64,000 nt of DNA from Roseobacter cerasinus. GTDB taxonomy: Bacteria; Pseudomonadota; Alphaproteobacteria; Rhodobacterales; Rhodobacteraceae. The stretch is taken from contig NZ_BLIV01000012.1 in the NCBI RefSeq assembly GCF_009811755.1, forward strand, positions 1 to 64,000, in the 5' to 3' direction. The position numbers and the translations under genes were made by a program. Under the pieces are notes generated by a model. The model was not told where the DNA came from and ran no database searches. It worked only from the letters and a program-made list of their open reading frames with translations. How positions within the stretch are numbered: the first letter of the stretch is position 1; every line of letters starts with the position of its first letter. Shown piece after piece: positions 25,785 to 35,613 of this stretch.

Positions 25785-26020
25785 TCACCCCTTCAGAGGC
25801 GCAAAATCCCCTAACATACTGAATGGTAACGTAGTTTTTGGGGTTCGAAGTCCCTCTTTTCGGCAGTAGTGCAAGCGCTCATCAAAGGTCAGTTTTAGCA
25901 CGGCTCTGCGCAGGATTAGATCACCATTCTTCCATATTTTCCAGGGGCTTGAGAGGAATCTGCAAGCGAGTTCGAACATTTCCTCGAAGCTGCTTTGTGG
26001 TTGGCCACCATTCTGGAGTT
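25785..26020 (-). pseudogene. Serine recombinase C-terminal relic at tRNA-Ser
   Basis: On the minus strand a 64-codon frame from 25979, extendable without stop to about 26020, matches the tail of the recombinase at 8835. By hand alignment 32 of 57 positions are identical, including SSPWKIW / NPWKLW, the RR-VLKL stretch, YCRKEG and PF-ML-G. The stop codon directly abuts the CCA end of tRNA-Ser. All upstream domains are missing, so this is the scar of an old integration at this tRNA. Confidence 0.8.
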
Positions 26021-26055
26021 CGTTTCAGGCCAGGCATTGGGGTACTGCGCATGGG

Positions 26056-26466
26056 ATGACACTGGCCTCGCCCGTCCAGAAGGCAGCGCACGCTCTGGGC
26101 GCGTTCTGCTTTATGGCGCAGGCCGCGGCGGCGGAGCGGGTTGGCAATGTCGACGTGGACTGGTTTGGCCATCACATCGTCATCGAGGTGTTTTCAGATC
26201 CACTGGTCGAGGGCGCTACGTGCCACGTCTCCTATTTTGAGCTTGGTCTGATCGACCGCCTTGAGAACGGCGGTTGGTTTGAAGATCCGTCCAACTCCTC
26301 CATTACGTATCGCCAGACCGGCCCGATTTCTATCGGAGATATTGACCGATCAGACGAGGGCGAAGGTGTCTTTTCCGAGCGCCGGTGCATCATCTGGAAG
26401 TCATTGAATATCAAGCGCATCCTTGATGGGGCAAATCGGACCTTGATTTGCATCTGCCATGCATGA
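26056..26466 (+). CDS. creA: CreA family periplasmic protein
   Basis: A 136-residue exported protein: signal peptide-like N-terminus ending AQAAAAE, then the CreA pattern VGNVDVDWFGHHIVIEVFSD, DPLVEGATCHVSY, TGPISI and IWKSLNIKRILD. The E. coli homologue, encoded beside the CreBC two-component system, has unknown function. The protein ends soon after NRTLICICHA, about 20 residues earlier than typical members, so the C-terminus may be slightly shortened. It lies beside the recombinase relic at tRNA-Ser. Confidence 0.75.
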   Translation: MTLASPVQKAAHALGAFCFMAQAAAAERVGNVDVDWFGHHIVIEVFSDPLVEGATCHVSYFELGLIDRLENGGWFEDPSNSSITYRQTGPISIGDIDRSDEGEGVFSERRCIIWKSLNIKRILDGANRTLICICHA

Positions 26467-26596
26467 GAAGTGTAGAAAGGCTCTGCCAAAATGTCCATTT
26501 CAACCGTCCCGCTTAACCAAGACTGAGGCGTGGGGGCCACCGGACGGGGCGTGATCGCCCGCCAACCACGCCTCATATTCAAACGGATGCTGCAAT

Positions 26597-27670
26597 ATGC
26601 AAGACGACATACGCGCCCTCCGGCGCAGCACCGGGACGTTGGCGATCATCGCGGTCTTCGTCGTGGCCTATTTTGCGCGCGATCTCATCCTGCCCGTGAT
26701 GTTGGGTTTCCTGCTCGCGCTCACCTTGAGCCCGATCAATCGCTTTCTACAACGCAGAGGGCTGCCAGCCGCTTTCGCGGCGACACTGCTGATCCTGTCG
26801 GCGACGGCGTGCATTGGCGGTGCGGTGTTCTTTGCAGGAGATACCGTGCGCGCCTGGTCCAACGACGCACCCAATATTGCGCGGGATCTCAAGTACAAGC
26901 TGAGCGGGGTGACTGAAACCATCGATGCGGTGAAAGACGCCTCGACCGAGGTGGAGAAGATGACTGCCGCGCCAGCCGAGGGGCCCCAACAGGTTGTTGT
27001 GCAGCAACCAGGCCTGTTGAATTCAGCGGTCACGGTTGCAGCCAGCAGCCTAACATCTCTGGCGGTGGCGCTGGTTCTGGCCCTGTTCCTGCTGGCCTCT
27101 GGCGATCTGTTCTACGTCAAGCTGGTGCAGACCTTCCGAACGCTGAGCGGGAAAAAGCAGGCGTTGGCCATGGTCTATGATATCGAGCGGCGCGTGTCCG
27201 GCTATCTGTTGACCATTACGTTGATCAACGCGGGCCTTGGGGTCGTGGTTGCAGCGGCGCTTTGGGCGGTTGGCCTTGAACACGCCTACATCTGGGGCGT
27301 TGCGGCGTTTTTGCTGAACTATCTGCCGATCATCGGCGGCGTGGTGGGCACCGTCTTCGTCGGAATTCATGCGATCACCTATTTCGACAGCGTGTCTTAT
27401 GCGCTGATCGCTCCCATCGCGTATCAAGTGCTGACCACCGTTGAGGCGCAATTCGTCACCCCCTATCTGCTTGGGCGACGGCTTGAGTTGAACATCGTGG
27501 CGGTCTTTCTGACGGTTGTTCTGTGGGCCTGGCTCTGGGGCATCGCTGGGGCGCTGGTCGCCGTTCCGTTCCTGCTGGTGTTCAAGGTCGTCTGCGACAA
27601 TGTCGACAGTCTGACCGTGATCAGCAACTTTCTCGGGGCGGCACAGGATCCACCAAAACAGCGAACATAG
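26597..27670 (+). CDS. AI-2E family transporter (PerM-like)
   Basis: A 357-residue membrane protein with seven or eight hydrophobic segments and a central soluble stretch (residues about 95-140). Typical family features are the N-terminal LILPVMLGFLLALTLSPI, the cytoplasmic QPGLLNSAV region, YLLTITLINAGLGV, and FLLNYLPIIGGVVGT near the end. Members export or import small signals or ions; the substrate here is unknown. It is monocistronic, with 130 bases upstream of the start. Confidence 0.88.
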   Translation: MQDDIRALRRSTGTLAIIAVFVVAYFARDLILPVMLGFLLALTLSPINRFLQRRGLPAAFAATLLILSATACIGGAVFFAGDTVRAWSNDAPNIARDLKYKLSGVTETIDAVKDASTEVEKMTAAPAEGPQQVVVQQPGLLNSAVTVAASSLTSLAVALVLALFLLASGDLFYVKLVQTFRTLSGKKQALAMVYDIERRVSGYLLTITLINAGLGVVVAAALWAVGLEHAYIWGVAAFLLNYLPIIGGVVGTVFVGIHAITYFDSVSYALIAPIAYQVLTTVEAQFVTPYLLGRRLELNIVAVFLTVVLWAWLWGIAGALVAVPFLLVFKVVCDNVDSLTVISNFLGAAQDPPKQRT

Positions 27671-27925
27671 GCACCAGCCGCGTTTCAATGCGGCGAGACA
27701 GCCCGGTCGTCAAGCGCAGCGGTCGCGGTGCCCGGGCGAGACCGGCGACAGGTCAGTACTGCAGGTCTTGCAGTTTCCTTGTGCTGGCGACAGTGTCAGG
27801 CCTTCGGGGGATATTCGGTGCAGCTTTCACAGAATCCACTTGGTCAACTGTCTCCTGTGCATAGTGGTCGGGCAGAAGGAGCGCTCTATCTCTCTCGGGG
27901 CTGAGGGCGCGCGAAGGGTGAAGAC

Positions 27926-28933
27926 ATGGGCGAAAAGCAACGGATTGCGGTGATCGGAGCCGGTCTGACGGGTCTGACAGTGGCGCGAGCGCTTGCCGAA
28001 ACTGCCTCGGTGGCTGTTATCGAAAAATCGCGCGGGTTGGGCGGGCGCATGGCAACCCGTCGCGCCGAGCCTTTCGCTTTTGATCACGGGACGCAGTATT
28101 TCTCTGCAAAAAGTCCGGCGTTTGAGACGTTTCTCGCACCGTATATCGCGGCGGGAACAGTGAAACCTTGGGCACCCAAATCGGTGATATTGCCACAAGA
28201 TGCGGGGGACGCGCCCGTCTGGGCCAGCCCGCGATATGTTGCCGCTCCTAGCATGACCGCGCTGGCCAAGGCCTTGGCGTCGGATCTCGATGTCACACGT
28301 GGGTGGCAGGTGGAGACGCTGCATCGGGAGCAGGCCGGGTGGCTGCTGATCAATCGGGAGGGTCAGCAATTGGGTCCTTTCGATTGGGTGGTCAGCACGG
28401 CGCCGCTGCCCCAGACAGCCGCGCTCCTGCCAACGTCGTTTGCGGGGGGCAGCGCCTTTTCGCAGGCACGGATGCAGGGCTGCTACAGCCTCATGCTGGG
28501 CTTTGCCGATCCGCTGCCGCTGGCGTGGGAGGCGGCCTGGGTGCGCGAGGGGCCGCTGGCCTGGATTGCGGTGGACAGCTCCAAACCCGGGCGGGGCGGG
28601 CCACAGGCCATTGTCGCGCAAACCTCAAACGACTGGGCGGAGGCCAATCTGGAGCGCCCGCAAGAGGAGGTGAGGGATGAGTTGCGCGACGCCTTTGCAA
28701 CCGCAACGGGGCAAGACCCAAGCGGTGCGGCTTACATCAGCCTGCACCGTTGGCGTTATGCGAATGTCCCCGTGCCAGCGGATGCGCCGTTTCTGATTGA
28801 TCAAGAGAGCGGCTTGGCCGCTGCCGGAGATTGGTGCGGGGCAGGCAAGGTGGAGGCTGCTTTTGAAAGTGCCACGGCTCTGGCCGCCGCGTTGATGCCG
28901 TCACTGCAAGGGGCGCGCGTGCTTACCCCATGA
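27926..28933 (+). CDS. FAD-dependent oxidoreductase (amine oxidase/renalase-like)
   Basis: A 335-residue flavoprotein. The N-terminal dinucleotide fold is clear: IAVIGAGLTGLTVARAL (G-x-G-x-x-G), then the acidic end of the second strand and the RGLGGRMATRR motif typical of the renalase-like group. A second FAD contact lies near the C-terminus: AGDWCGAGKVEAAFESA. The 255-base gap before it shows no gene. Its 3' end overlaps the convergent permease gene by 11 bases. The substrate is unknown. Confidence 0.85.
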   Translation: MGEKQRIAVIGAGLTGLTVARALAETASVAVIEKSRGLGGRMATRRAEPFAFDHGTQYFSAKSPAFETFLAPYIAAGTVKPWAPKSVILPQDAGDAPVWASPRYVAAPSMTALAKALASDLDVTRGWQVETLHREQAGWLLINREGQQLGPFDWVVSTAPLPQTAALLPTSFAGGSAFSQARMQGCYSLMLGFADPLPLAWEAAWVREGPLAWIAVDSSKPGRGGPQAIVAQTSNDWAEANLERPQEEVRDELRDAFATATGQDPSGAAYISLHRWRYANVPVPADAPFLIDQESGLAAAGDWCGAGKVEAAFESATALAAALMPSLQGARVLTP

Positions 28934-29678
28934 GCGTGGTTCCACCGACATAGATCAACCGCAGCGCCAGCAGCGTCAGGATCGCGGTGAGAACCCGGCC
29001 AAAGACGGCCTCATTCAACCGCAGCAGGATCGACCGGCCCGCAATCGTGCCGAGCAGCCCGGCTCCGATCAACAGGGCAACAAACCCGAGCCAGCTGGAG
29101 AAGCCAAAGCCCAGCAGCCCAAAGGCGACGGTCTTGAGCAAATGCTGCGCGGTCATCATCGCAGCGTGCGTGCCTACGTGGCGCATCCGGTCCAGCGCCA
29201 GCGCTTTTACGAAGGCGGCGACAAATGGTCCGGTGCCACCCACAAACATGGTCAGCAGGCTGGAGAAGCCACCGGTCACTCCGGCAGAGCGTTCCATCAG
29301 GCGGGGCACCGGGAGGTAGAGCATCCAGAGAATGAAAAGCCCCACAATCCCCTGCAGCAGCCCCGCATCAATCTGCACCAGAACACTGCTGCCGATCGCA
29401 ACGCCCGCCGTGCTGCCGATGAGGAAAGGCCAAAGGTATCGCCGGTCAATATGCTGCCGGAAGGCAAAGCTGCGCCCGGCGTTGGAGCCCAGCTGCACCA
29501 GCCCATGTACAGGAATGATCGCTGACGGTGGCAGCACCGAGGCGAGCACGGCCAGCATCAGGATGCCACCGCCGATGCCAAAGGCGGCCGTGATCATCGA
29601 GCTGAGGAAACTCAGCACAAGCAGCCCGACCGCCAGCGGCCAGTCCAGCCCGGCAAAGAGGATCTCGGCAATGCTCAT
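28923..29678 (-). CDS. TauE/SafE (TSUP) family permease
   Basis: A 251-residue membrane protein with about eight hydrophobic segments. The duplicated glycine-rich motifs are AAFGIGGGILMLAVL and TMFVGGTGPFVAA. It represents the anion-exporting TSUP family and is distinct from the paralogue at 14831. It overlaps the flavoprotein gene tail-to-tail, so the two are transcribed against each other. Confidence 0.85.
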   Translation of the reverse strand: MSIAEILFAGLDWPLAVGLLVLSFLSSMITAAFGIGGGILMLAVLASVLPPSAIIPVHGLVQLGSNAGRSFAFRQHIDRRYLWPFLIGSTAGVAIGSSVLVQIDAGLLQGIVGLFILWMLYLPVPRLMERSAGVTGGFSSLLTMFVGGTGPFVAAFVKALALDRMRHVGTHAAMMTAQHLLKTVAFGLLGFGFSSWLGFVALLIGAGLLGTIAGRSILLRLNEAVFGRVLTAILTLLALRLIYVGGTTLMG

Positions 29679-29968
29679 ATGGGAACGGTCGACCTGTCAT
29701 TTGCATGAAGATCCAAGTCTAAGCCATTGCTCTTGTTTGGCAACGAGAATCGAGGAACGGCCGGATATATGGTGCTGATGGGTCGAATACCTCGACGCGC
29801 GCGCCCCTGTCAGCCTGCAGGACCTCCACGATATCCTTGCGCTCACTCATCCAGGCTGTGGTCGGGTTTGCAACCGGAGTTTGCCTCCCCTGTGCTGCAC
29901 CGCTACATACAGACACATCTGACTCACACCCGAGGCGCCCGATGGCGCGGAAGACATAGGACACCATC
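29679..29968. other. Intergenic region between divergent genes
   Basis: No supported gene. It must hold the promoters of the leftward TSUP permease and the rightward acyl-CoA synthetase. A short minus-strand frame starting near 29848 (MSERKDIVEVLQADRG...) is open for about 43 codons but has no recognised relatives and no ribosome site, so I do not call it. Confidence 0.3.
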
Positions 29969-31504
29969 ATGCAGAATACTCTCGGCGCGCTTCTGGACCC
30001 ACATGGCGATGACACGCTGGCCATAGGTGCCCCGGGCCGGGACTGGCTGAGCTATGGCGGGCTGAGATCCCTAAGTGCTGACGTGAGGCACGCTCTGCAC
30101 GCCATGGGCATTGGTGCCGCTGACCGTGTGGCCATCGTGCTGCCAAACGGGCCGGAAATGGCGGCGGCCTTCGTCACAGTGGGGCAGGTTGCCACCACCG
30201 CGCCGCTGAACCCCGCCTACCGCGAGGAGGAATACAAGTTCTACCTTGAGGATCTGAAGGCCAAGGCGCTGTTGGTGGCCGAAGACGACGATGGTCCGGC
30301 CCTGGCCGCCGCCAATGCCATCGGCATGGCTGTGATCCGACTGTCGGTGCCGCAGGGCGCGCCTGCCGGCACCTTCACGCTCGCCTCTGATCTGAGCGGG
30401 TCGGGGGATCTGCCCCTGCCGACCTCCGAGGATGTGGCGCTTATCCTGCACACCTCCGGGACAACCTCGCGCCCTAAGATTGTGCCGCTCTTGCAATCGA
30501 ATGTGGCGAGCTCGGCCCAGCATATCGGCACGTCGCTGGCCCTCACCCCGCAGGATCGCTGCATGAATGTGATGCCGCTCTTTCACATTCACGGGTTGAT
30601 TGCGGCGGTGCTGGCGAGCCTGTCGTCGGGCGCATCGGTCTGGTGCGCGCCGGGCTTTGACGCGCTGAAGTTCTTTGGCTGGATGAAGGAAGCGCAGCCC
30701 ACATGGTACACAGCCGTGCCGACCATGCATCAGGCGATCCTGACGCGCGCGGGCCGGAATGCGGATGTGATTGAGCAGACAGGGCTGCGCTTCCTGCGGT
30801 CCTCTTCGGCGTCACTGCCCGCGCAGGTCATGGTGCAGCTGCAGGACACCTTTGGCGCGCCGGTGATCGAAGCCTACGGCATGACCGAGGCCGCGCATCA
30901 GATGGCCTCGAACCCCTTGCCCCCGCGCGCGCAAAAGCCCGGGGCGGTGGGGATCGCTGCTGGTCCGCAGATGCGCGTCGCCCATGAAATCGAGGATCGT
31001 CTGACCGAAGGCACCGGCGAGGTTGTGATCTCCGGCCCGAATGTGACCCCCGGCTATGAGGCCAACGCCGAGGCCAACGCCAAGAGCTTTTTTGAAGCTG
31101 AGGGCGCGCGCTGGTTCCGCACCGGGGATCAGGGGGCGTTCGACGAAGAGGGCTATTTGCATCTGACCGGGCGCTTGAAAGAGATCATCAACCGGGGCGG
31201 CGAAAAGATCAGCCCGCTGGAGGTGGACGGGGTGCTGCTGGACCACCCGGATGTGGCGCAGGTGGTCACCTTCGCGCTGCCGCATCCCAAGCTGGGTGAG
31301 GAGGTGGCTGCGGCCATCGTGCTCAAAGAGGGCGCTGAGACCAGCGATCAGGACATTCGCAAGTTTGCCGCGGAGCGGATGGCCGATTTCAAAGTGCCAC
31401 GCCGCGTCGTGATCATGGACGAGATCCCAAAGGGAGCCACGGGCAAGATGCAGCGGATTGGTCTGGCTGAGAAACTGGGACTTGTCGAAGAGTCCGCATC
31501 ATGA
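29969..31504 (+). CDS. Acyl-CoA synthetase / CoA ligase (Pcs60/AAE3-like)
   Basis: A 511-residue AMP-forming ligase. Motifs are the P-loop ILHTSGTTSRPK, MPLFHIHGLIAAV, AYGMTEAAHQM, RTGDQGAFDEEGYLHLTGR with the adenosine-binding Asp, and the C-terminal lysine in GATGKMQR. The FHIHGLI region and length resemble the oxalate-CoA ligase (Pcs60/AAE3) group, though the substrate cannot be fixed from motifs. It overlaps the next gene by four bases, so the CoA ligase and the reductase are co-translated. Confidence 0.88.
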   Translation: MQNTLGALLDPHGDDTLAIGAPGRDWLSYGGLRSLSADVRHALHAMGIGAADRVAIVLPNGPEMAAAFVTVGQVATTAPLNPAYREEEYKFYLEDLKAKALLVAEDDDGPALAAANAIGMAVIRLSVPQGAPAGTFTLASDLSGSGDLPLPTSEDVALILHTSGTTSRPKIVPLLQSNVASSAQHIGTSLALTPQDRCMNVMPLFHIHGLIAAVLASLSSGASVWCAPGFDALKFFGWMKEAQPTWYTAVPTMHQAILTRAGRNADVIEQTGLRFLRSSSASLPAQVMVQLQDTFGAPVIEAYGMTEAAHQMASNPLPPRAQKPGAVGIAAGPQMRVAHEIEDRLTEGTGEVVISGPNVTPGYEANAEANAKSFFEAEGARWFRTGDQGAFDEEGYLHLTGRLKEIINRGGEKISPLEVDGVLLDHPDVAQVVTFALPHPKLGEEVAAAIVLKEGAETSDQDIRKFAAERMADFKVPRRVVIMDEIPKGATGKMQRIGLAEKLGLVEESAS

Positions 31505-32478
31505 AGATCTGCATTTTTGGCGCGGGCGCCATTGGCGGCTATATGGGTGCAAAGCTTGCTCAGGCGGGCGCGGACGTCAGCCTCGTGGCGCGGGGCCCGC
31601 ATCTGGCGGCGATGAAAGAGAACGGCCTGACTCTGATCGAAGAAGGGGCTGATCCGGTGACCATGCCGGTGACCGTCTCTGATGATCCTAGTGAGCTTGG
31701 TCCGCAGGACTATGTGATTGTCACTCTCAAGGCCCATTCGGTGCCGCCGGTGGTGGACAAGATGCAGCCGCTGCTCGGCGATGACACGACCATAGTCAGC
31801 GGCGTGAATGGTGTGCCTTGGTGGTATTTCCACAAGATCGGGACAGATCTGGAGGGCACGCGGCTCACAACCGTTGATCCCGGCAATGCGCAATGGGAGG
31901 GGTTTGGCCCCGACCGTGTGCTGGGCTGTGTGGTCTACCCGGCGGCGGAGGTCTCCGAGCCGGGGGTGATCAAACATGTGGAAGGCAATCGTTTCAGCCT
32001 AGGCGAACCCGATGGCTCCAAATCAGAGCGGGCGGTGGCGCTGTCCAAGGCTCTGATGGCCGCCGGATTGAAAGCACCGGTAAGGCCCCGGTTGCGCGAT
32101 GAGATTTGGGTGAAGCTCTGGGGCAACCTGTCGTTCAATCCCATTTCGGCGCTGACCCATGCGACGCTCGATGTGCTTTGCACTGATCCGGGCACGCGGG
32201 CGGTGGCGCGCGGCATGATGGTCGAGGCGCAGGAGATTGCGGAAAAGCTGGGGGTGAAATTCCCGATTGATGTGGAACGGCGCATTGACGGGGGGGGCGC
32301 CGTTGGTGCGCATCGCACCTCGATGCTACAGGATCTTGACGCGGGCCGCCCCATGGAAATCGATGCGCTCGTGGCCTCCGTGCAGGAGCTGGGCCGGGTC
32401 ACAGAGACACCCACCCCGACGATCGACACGGTTCTGTCGCTGGTGCAGCTGCGCGCGCGCAGTGCAGGCCTTTACTAA
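31501..32478 (+). CDS. Ketopantoate reductase family protein
   Basis: A 325-residue NADP-dependent dehydrogenase. The N-terminus CIFGAGAIGGYMGAKLAQAG is the GxGxxG dinucleotide motif, LVARG follows, and the C-terminal helical domain contains EIWVKLWGNLSFNPISALT, with Lys, Asn and Ser/Thr in positions typical of 2-dehydropantoate 2-reductases. Many members of this family act on other 2-oxoacids, and the coupling to an acyl-CoA ligase here suggests a catabolic rather than a pantothenate role. Confidence 0.85.
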   Translation: MKICIFGAGAIGGYMGAKLAQAGADVSLVARGPHLAAMKENGLTLIEEGADPVTMPVTVSDDPSELGPQDYVIVTLKAHSVPPVVDKMQPLLGDDTTIVSGVNGVPWWYFHKIGTDLEGTRLTTVDPGNAQWEGFGPDRVLGCVVYPAAEVSEPGVIKHVEGNRFSLGEPDGSKSERAVALSKALMAAGLKAPVRPRLRDEIWVKLWGNLSFNPISALTHATLDVLCTDPGTRAVARGMMVEAQEIAEKLGVKFPIDVERRIDGGGAVGAHRTSMLQDLDAGRPMEIDALVASVQELGRVTETPTPTIDTVLSLVQLRARSAGLY

Positions 32479-32572
32479 CGCGACCTTGTGCCTTTTGGTC
32501 GCAGCGCCCGCGCGGCCTTGAGGCTGGCAGGCAACGAACCATGTTGTAGACAAAGGGGAAAACGGGCGCGTC

Positions 32573-33241
32573 ATGGTTCTGGACATCTGCAATCTGGTCA
32601 AGCGGTACGATCCGGCGGCAGAGCCTGTGTTGCGCGACGTGTCCTTCGCCATGGCGCCGGGAGAGACCTTGGCACTGGAAGGCGAATCCGGCAGCGGCAA
32701 GAGCACGCTCTTGCATCTTGTGGCGGGGCTGGACCGGGCAAGCGGCGGCCAGATCACAGTGGATGGCACCGACATCACCGCTCTGGCAGATGGCGCTCTT
32801 GCACAGATGCGGCGCAGCACCGTGGGGCTGATCTTTCAGCAATTCAACCTGATCCCCAGTCTGACGGTCGAGAAAAACATCGCCTTTCAGGCCCGGCTGG
32901 CGGGCCGGTTTGACCCGGATTGGGCCGCGCATCTGGCTGAGACGATTGGCTTGGCGGACCACTTGCAGAGCTACCCCGAAACGCTCTCCGGCGGACAGCA
33001 GCAGCGCGTGGCCATCGCGCGCGCACTTGCCGCCAAACCGCGTTTGCTGTTGGCGGATGAGCCAACGGGTAACCTTGATGAAGCCACTGCGGATACGGTT
33101 CTGCAGCTGATGCTGGACAGCGCGGCAGAGACGGGAACAGCGTTGCTCATGGTCACGCATTCGCCCCGGCAGGCGGCGCGCATGCAGCGCCGGTTGCACC
33201 TCTCGCATGGGGTGGTGCAACCGCTGGAGAGCGCTGCGTGA
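32573..33241 (+). CDS. ABC transporter ATP-binding protein (AttE/LolD-like)
   Basis: A 222-residue ATPase: Walker A GESGSGKST, Q-loop region IFQQFNLIP, signature LSGGQQQRVAIARAL, Walker B LLLADEPTGNLD and switch histidine MVTHSP. It belongs to the MacB/LolD type that works with FtsX-domain permeases. The FtsX-type permease overlaps it by four bases, and a lipocalin-like exported protein follows. The three-gene set matches the AttEFGH arrangement. Confidence 0.9.
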   Translation: MVLDICNLVKRYDPAAEPVLRDVSFAMAPGETLALEGESGSGKSTLLHLVAGLDRASGGQITVDGTDITALADGALAQMRRSTVGLIFQQFNLIPSLTVEKNIAFQARLAGRFDPDWAAHLAETIGLADHLQSYPETLSGGQQQRVAIARALAAKPRLLLADEPTGNLDEATADTVLQLMLDSAAETGTALLMVTHSPRQAARMQRRLHLSHGVVQPLESAA

Positions 33242-35613
33242 TCCGCCTGGGTCTTGCCGCGCTGCTGTCGCACTGGCGACGCAACCCCTGGCAGTTGGCC
33301 ACTCTGATTGCGGGGCTGGCGCTGGCCACAGCGCTCTGGTCCGGTGTGCAGGCGATCAACGCAGAGGCCCGCGCGAGCTATGACCGCGCCGCTGATGTGG
33401 TCACGGGCAGCGGGCTGGAGCAGATCACCCGCGTCGACGGGCAGGCCTTGAGCACAGTTGAATATGTTGCATTACGTCGCCTCGGCTGGCAGGTCAGCCC
33501 GGTGTTGGAGGGCACGCTGCCCGGCACCGATTTGCGGCTTCTGGGCATTGATCCTCTCACGCTGCCGCAACCGGCGTCGAGCGATGGCGCGCCACAAAGC
33601 CCGCTGGACGCTGGCGCGCAGGAAGCTGGAGAGGCGGCGGTCTTTCTGCACCCTGACGACGTGGGTCTTTTCGATGGGCTGGATGTCACGTTGCGGCCCC
33701 AACCCGAACGGGCGCGGGGCACTGCGCTGACCGATATTGCTGTGGCGCACCGCCTTCTTGACGCGCCGGGGCAGATCACCCGGCTGTTGCTTGACCCAGC
33801 GCGGCCCGTCGGGCTCCCACCACTTCCGCCGGAATACCTGCGCAGTCCGCCTGCACAGGGCAATGATGTGGCGCGGCTGACCGAGAGCTTTCACCTCAAC
33901 CTGACCGCCTTCGGCCTGTTGTCCTTTGCGGTGGGCATCTTCATTGCCTATGGCGCGGTTGGTCTCGCGTTTGAGCAGCGCCGCCCGGTCTTTCGCACTC
34001 TGCGGGCGTTGGGGGTGCCGCTGCGGCAGCTGATGGTGTTGCTGGCGGCCGAGCTGGGGGTCTTTGCGCTGCTCGCAGGCGCGTTTGGGGTCGCACTGGG
34101 GTATGTCATTGCGGCGGCGTTGCTGCCCGACGTTGCGGCGACCCTGCGCGGGCTCTACGGGGCGGAGATCACGGGTGGTTTGCAGCTGCGCCCGGTCTGG
34201 TGGCTCTCCGGTCTTGGCATGGCGCTGGCGGGCACGGGGCTGGCCGGGGCTGCGGCACTTATCAAGCTGGCGAAGCTGCCGCTGTTGTCCTTCAACCACC
34301 CGCGCGCCATGAGTATGCATGCCACGGCAGCAGCGCGCTGGCTGGCGCTGGCAGCGTTGGGTCTCTTCGCGGCGGGCCTTACGCTGGCGGTGCTGGGGCA
34401 GGGGCTCTTTGCCGGGTTTGGCCTGCTGGGGTGTCTGCTGATTGGTGCGGCCTTCCTGTTGCCCGCGGCCCTCTCTGCGGGGCTGACCCTTGCAGGACGC
34501 TGGCATCGTGGTCCGCTGGCGGAGTGGTTCTGGGCGGACAGCCGCCAGCAGCTGCCTGGCCTCTCCATGGCACTGATGGCGTTGCTGCTGGCGATGGCTG
34601 CGAATATTGGCGTCTCGACGATGGTGTCGAGCTTTCGGTTGACCTTCACCGGCTATCTCGACCAGCGGTTGGCCTCCGAGCTTTACCTGCGCGCCGAGAC
34701 GCCCGCGCAGGCCGCCGAGATGATGGCGTTTCTAGAGACCGAGCAGGTCACCGTCCTGCCGATCGTCTGGCAGGATCTGCGCATCGCCGGTCTGCCAGCG
34801 GAGATCTATGGCATCCGCGATCACGTCACCTATCGCGAGAACTGGCCGCTGCTGGAGGCGGTGCCGGAGGTTTGGGACAGATTGGCCGCAGGTGAGGGCG
34901 CTCTGATCAACGAGCAGCTGGCACGGCGGAACGGGCTTTGGCCGGGGGACAGGCTGCAGACAGGGGACCTCATTCTTGGGGTCTATGGCGACTATGGCAA
35001 TGCGGCCGGGCAGATCGTGATTTCGCGATCTGCCTTCACTGCGCGCTATCCCGATGTGACCCTCCTGCGGTTTGGCCTGCGCACGGAGACGCCCGACGCT
35101 TTGGCCGCAAGGATTGAGGCGCGCTTTGATCTGGCCCCCGATGCGCTGATCAATCAGGCGGATCTCAAGGCGTTTTCGCTGTCGGTGTTCGAGCGGACTT
35201 TCGCGGTGACGGCGGCACTCAACGCGCTGACACTCTCTGTGGCTGGGCTGGCGCTGCTCATTGGTCTTTTGACGCTGGCCAGCCTGCGCCTGCCGCAACT
35301 GGCGCCTGTCTGGGCGCTGGGTCTCACGCGGCGGCATCTGGCGGGGCTTGAGCTGCTGCGGGCGTTGTGCCTGGCCGCGATGACCGCCGCCCTGGCGCTG
35401 CCGCTTGGGTTGGCGCTGGCCTGGGTGCTGCTGGCGGTGGTGAATGTGGAGGCTTTTGGGTGGCGGCTGCCGATGTATCTGTTTCCTCTGGACTACGCGC
35501 GCTTGGGTGCGCTGACTTTGCTTGCAGCGACGGTGGCGGCGGCCTGGCCCGCACTGCGGCTGGCGCGGACGCCACCGGACCGTCTGTTGAGGGTGTTCAG
35601 CAATGAGCGCTAG
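33238..35613 (+). CDS. FtsX-domain ABC permease (AttFG-like fusion)
   Basis: A 791-residue membrane protein. There is an N-terminal anchor (residues about 18-38), a periplasmic region, and two FtsX-type blocks of three to four helices each (about residues 218-400 and 655-780), with further helices between. Together these give the doubled architecture that AttF and AttG have as separate proteins. Such permeases usually extract or transduce rather than import. The start overlaps the ATPase stop, and its end overlaps the lipocalin-like gene by 11 bases. Confidence 0.8.
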   Translation: MIRLGLAALLSHWRRNPWQLATLIAGLALATALWSGVQAINAEARASYDRAADVVTGSGLEQITRVDGQALSTVEYVALRRLGWQVSPVLEGTLPGTDLRLLGIDPLTLPQPASSDGAPQSPLDAGAQEAGEAAVFLHPDDVGLFDGLDVTLRPQPERARGTALTDIAVAHRLLDAPGQITRLLLDPARPVGLPPLPPEYLRSPPAQGNDVARLTESFHLNLTAFGLLSFAVGIFIAYGAVGLAFEQRRPVFRTLRALGVPLRQLMVLLAAELGVFALLAGAFGVALGYVIAAALLPDVAATLRGLYGAEITGGLQLRPVWWLSGLGMALAGTGLAGAAALIKLAKLPLLSFNHPRAMSMHATAAARWLALAALGLFAAGLTLAVLGQGLFAGFGLLGCLLIGAAFLLPAALSAGLTLAGRWHRGPLAEWFWADSRQQLPGLSMALMALLLAMAANIGVSTMVSSFRLTFTGYLDQRLASELYLRAETPAQAAEMMAFLETEQVTVLPIVWQDLRIAGLPAEIYGIRDHVTYRENWPLLEAVPEVWDRLAAGEGALINEQLARRNGLWPGDRLQTGDLILGVYGDYGNAAGQIVISRSAFTARYPDVTLLRFGLRTETPDALAARIEARFDLAPDALINQADLKAFSLSVFERTFAVTAALNALTLSVAGLALLIGLLTLASLRLPQLAPVWALGLTRRHLAGLELLRALCLAAMTAALALPLGLALAWVLLAVVNVEAFGWRLPMYLFPLDYARLGALTLLAATVAAAWPALRLARTPPDRLLRVFSNER

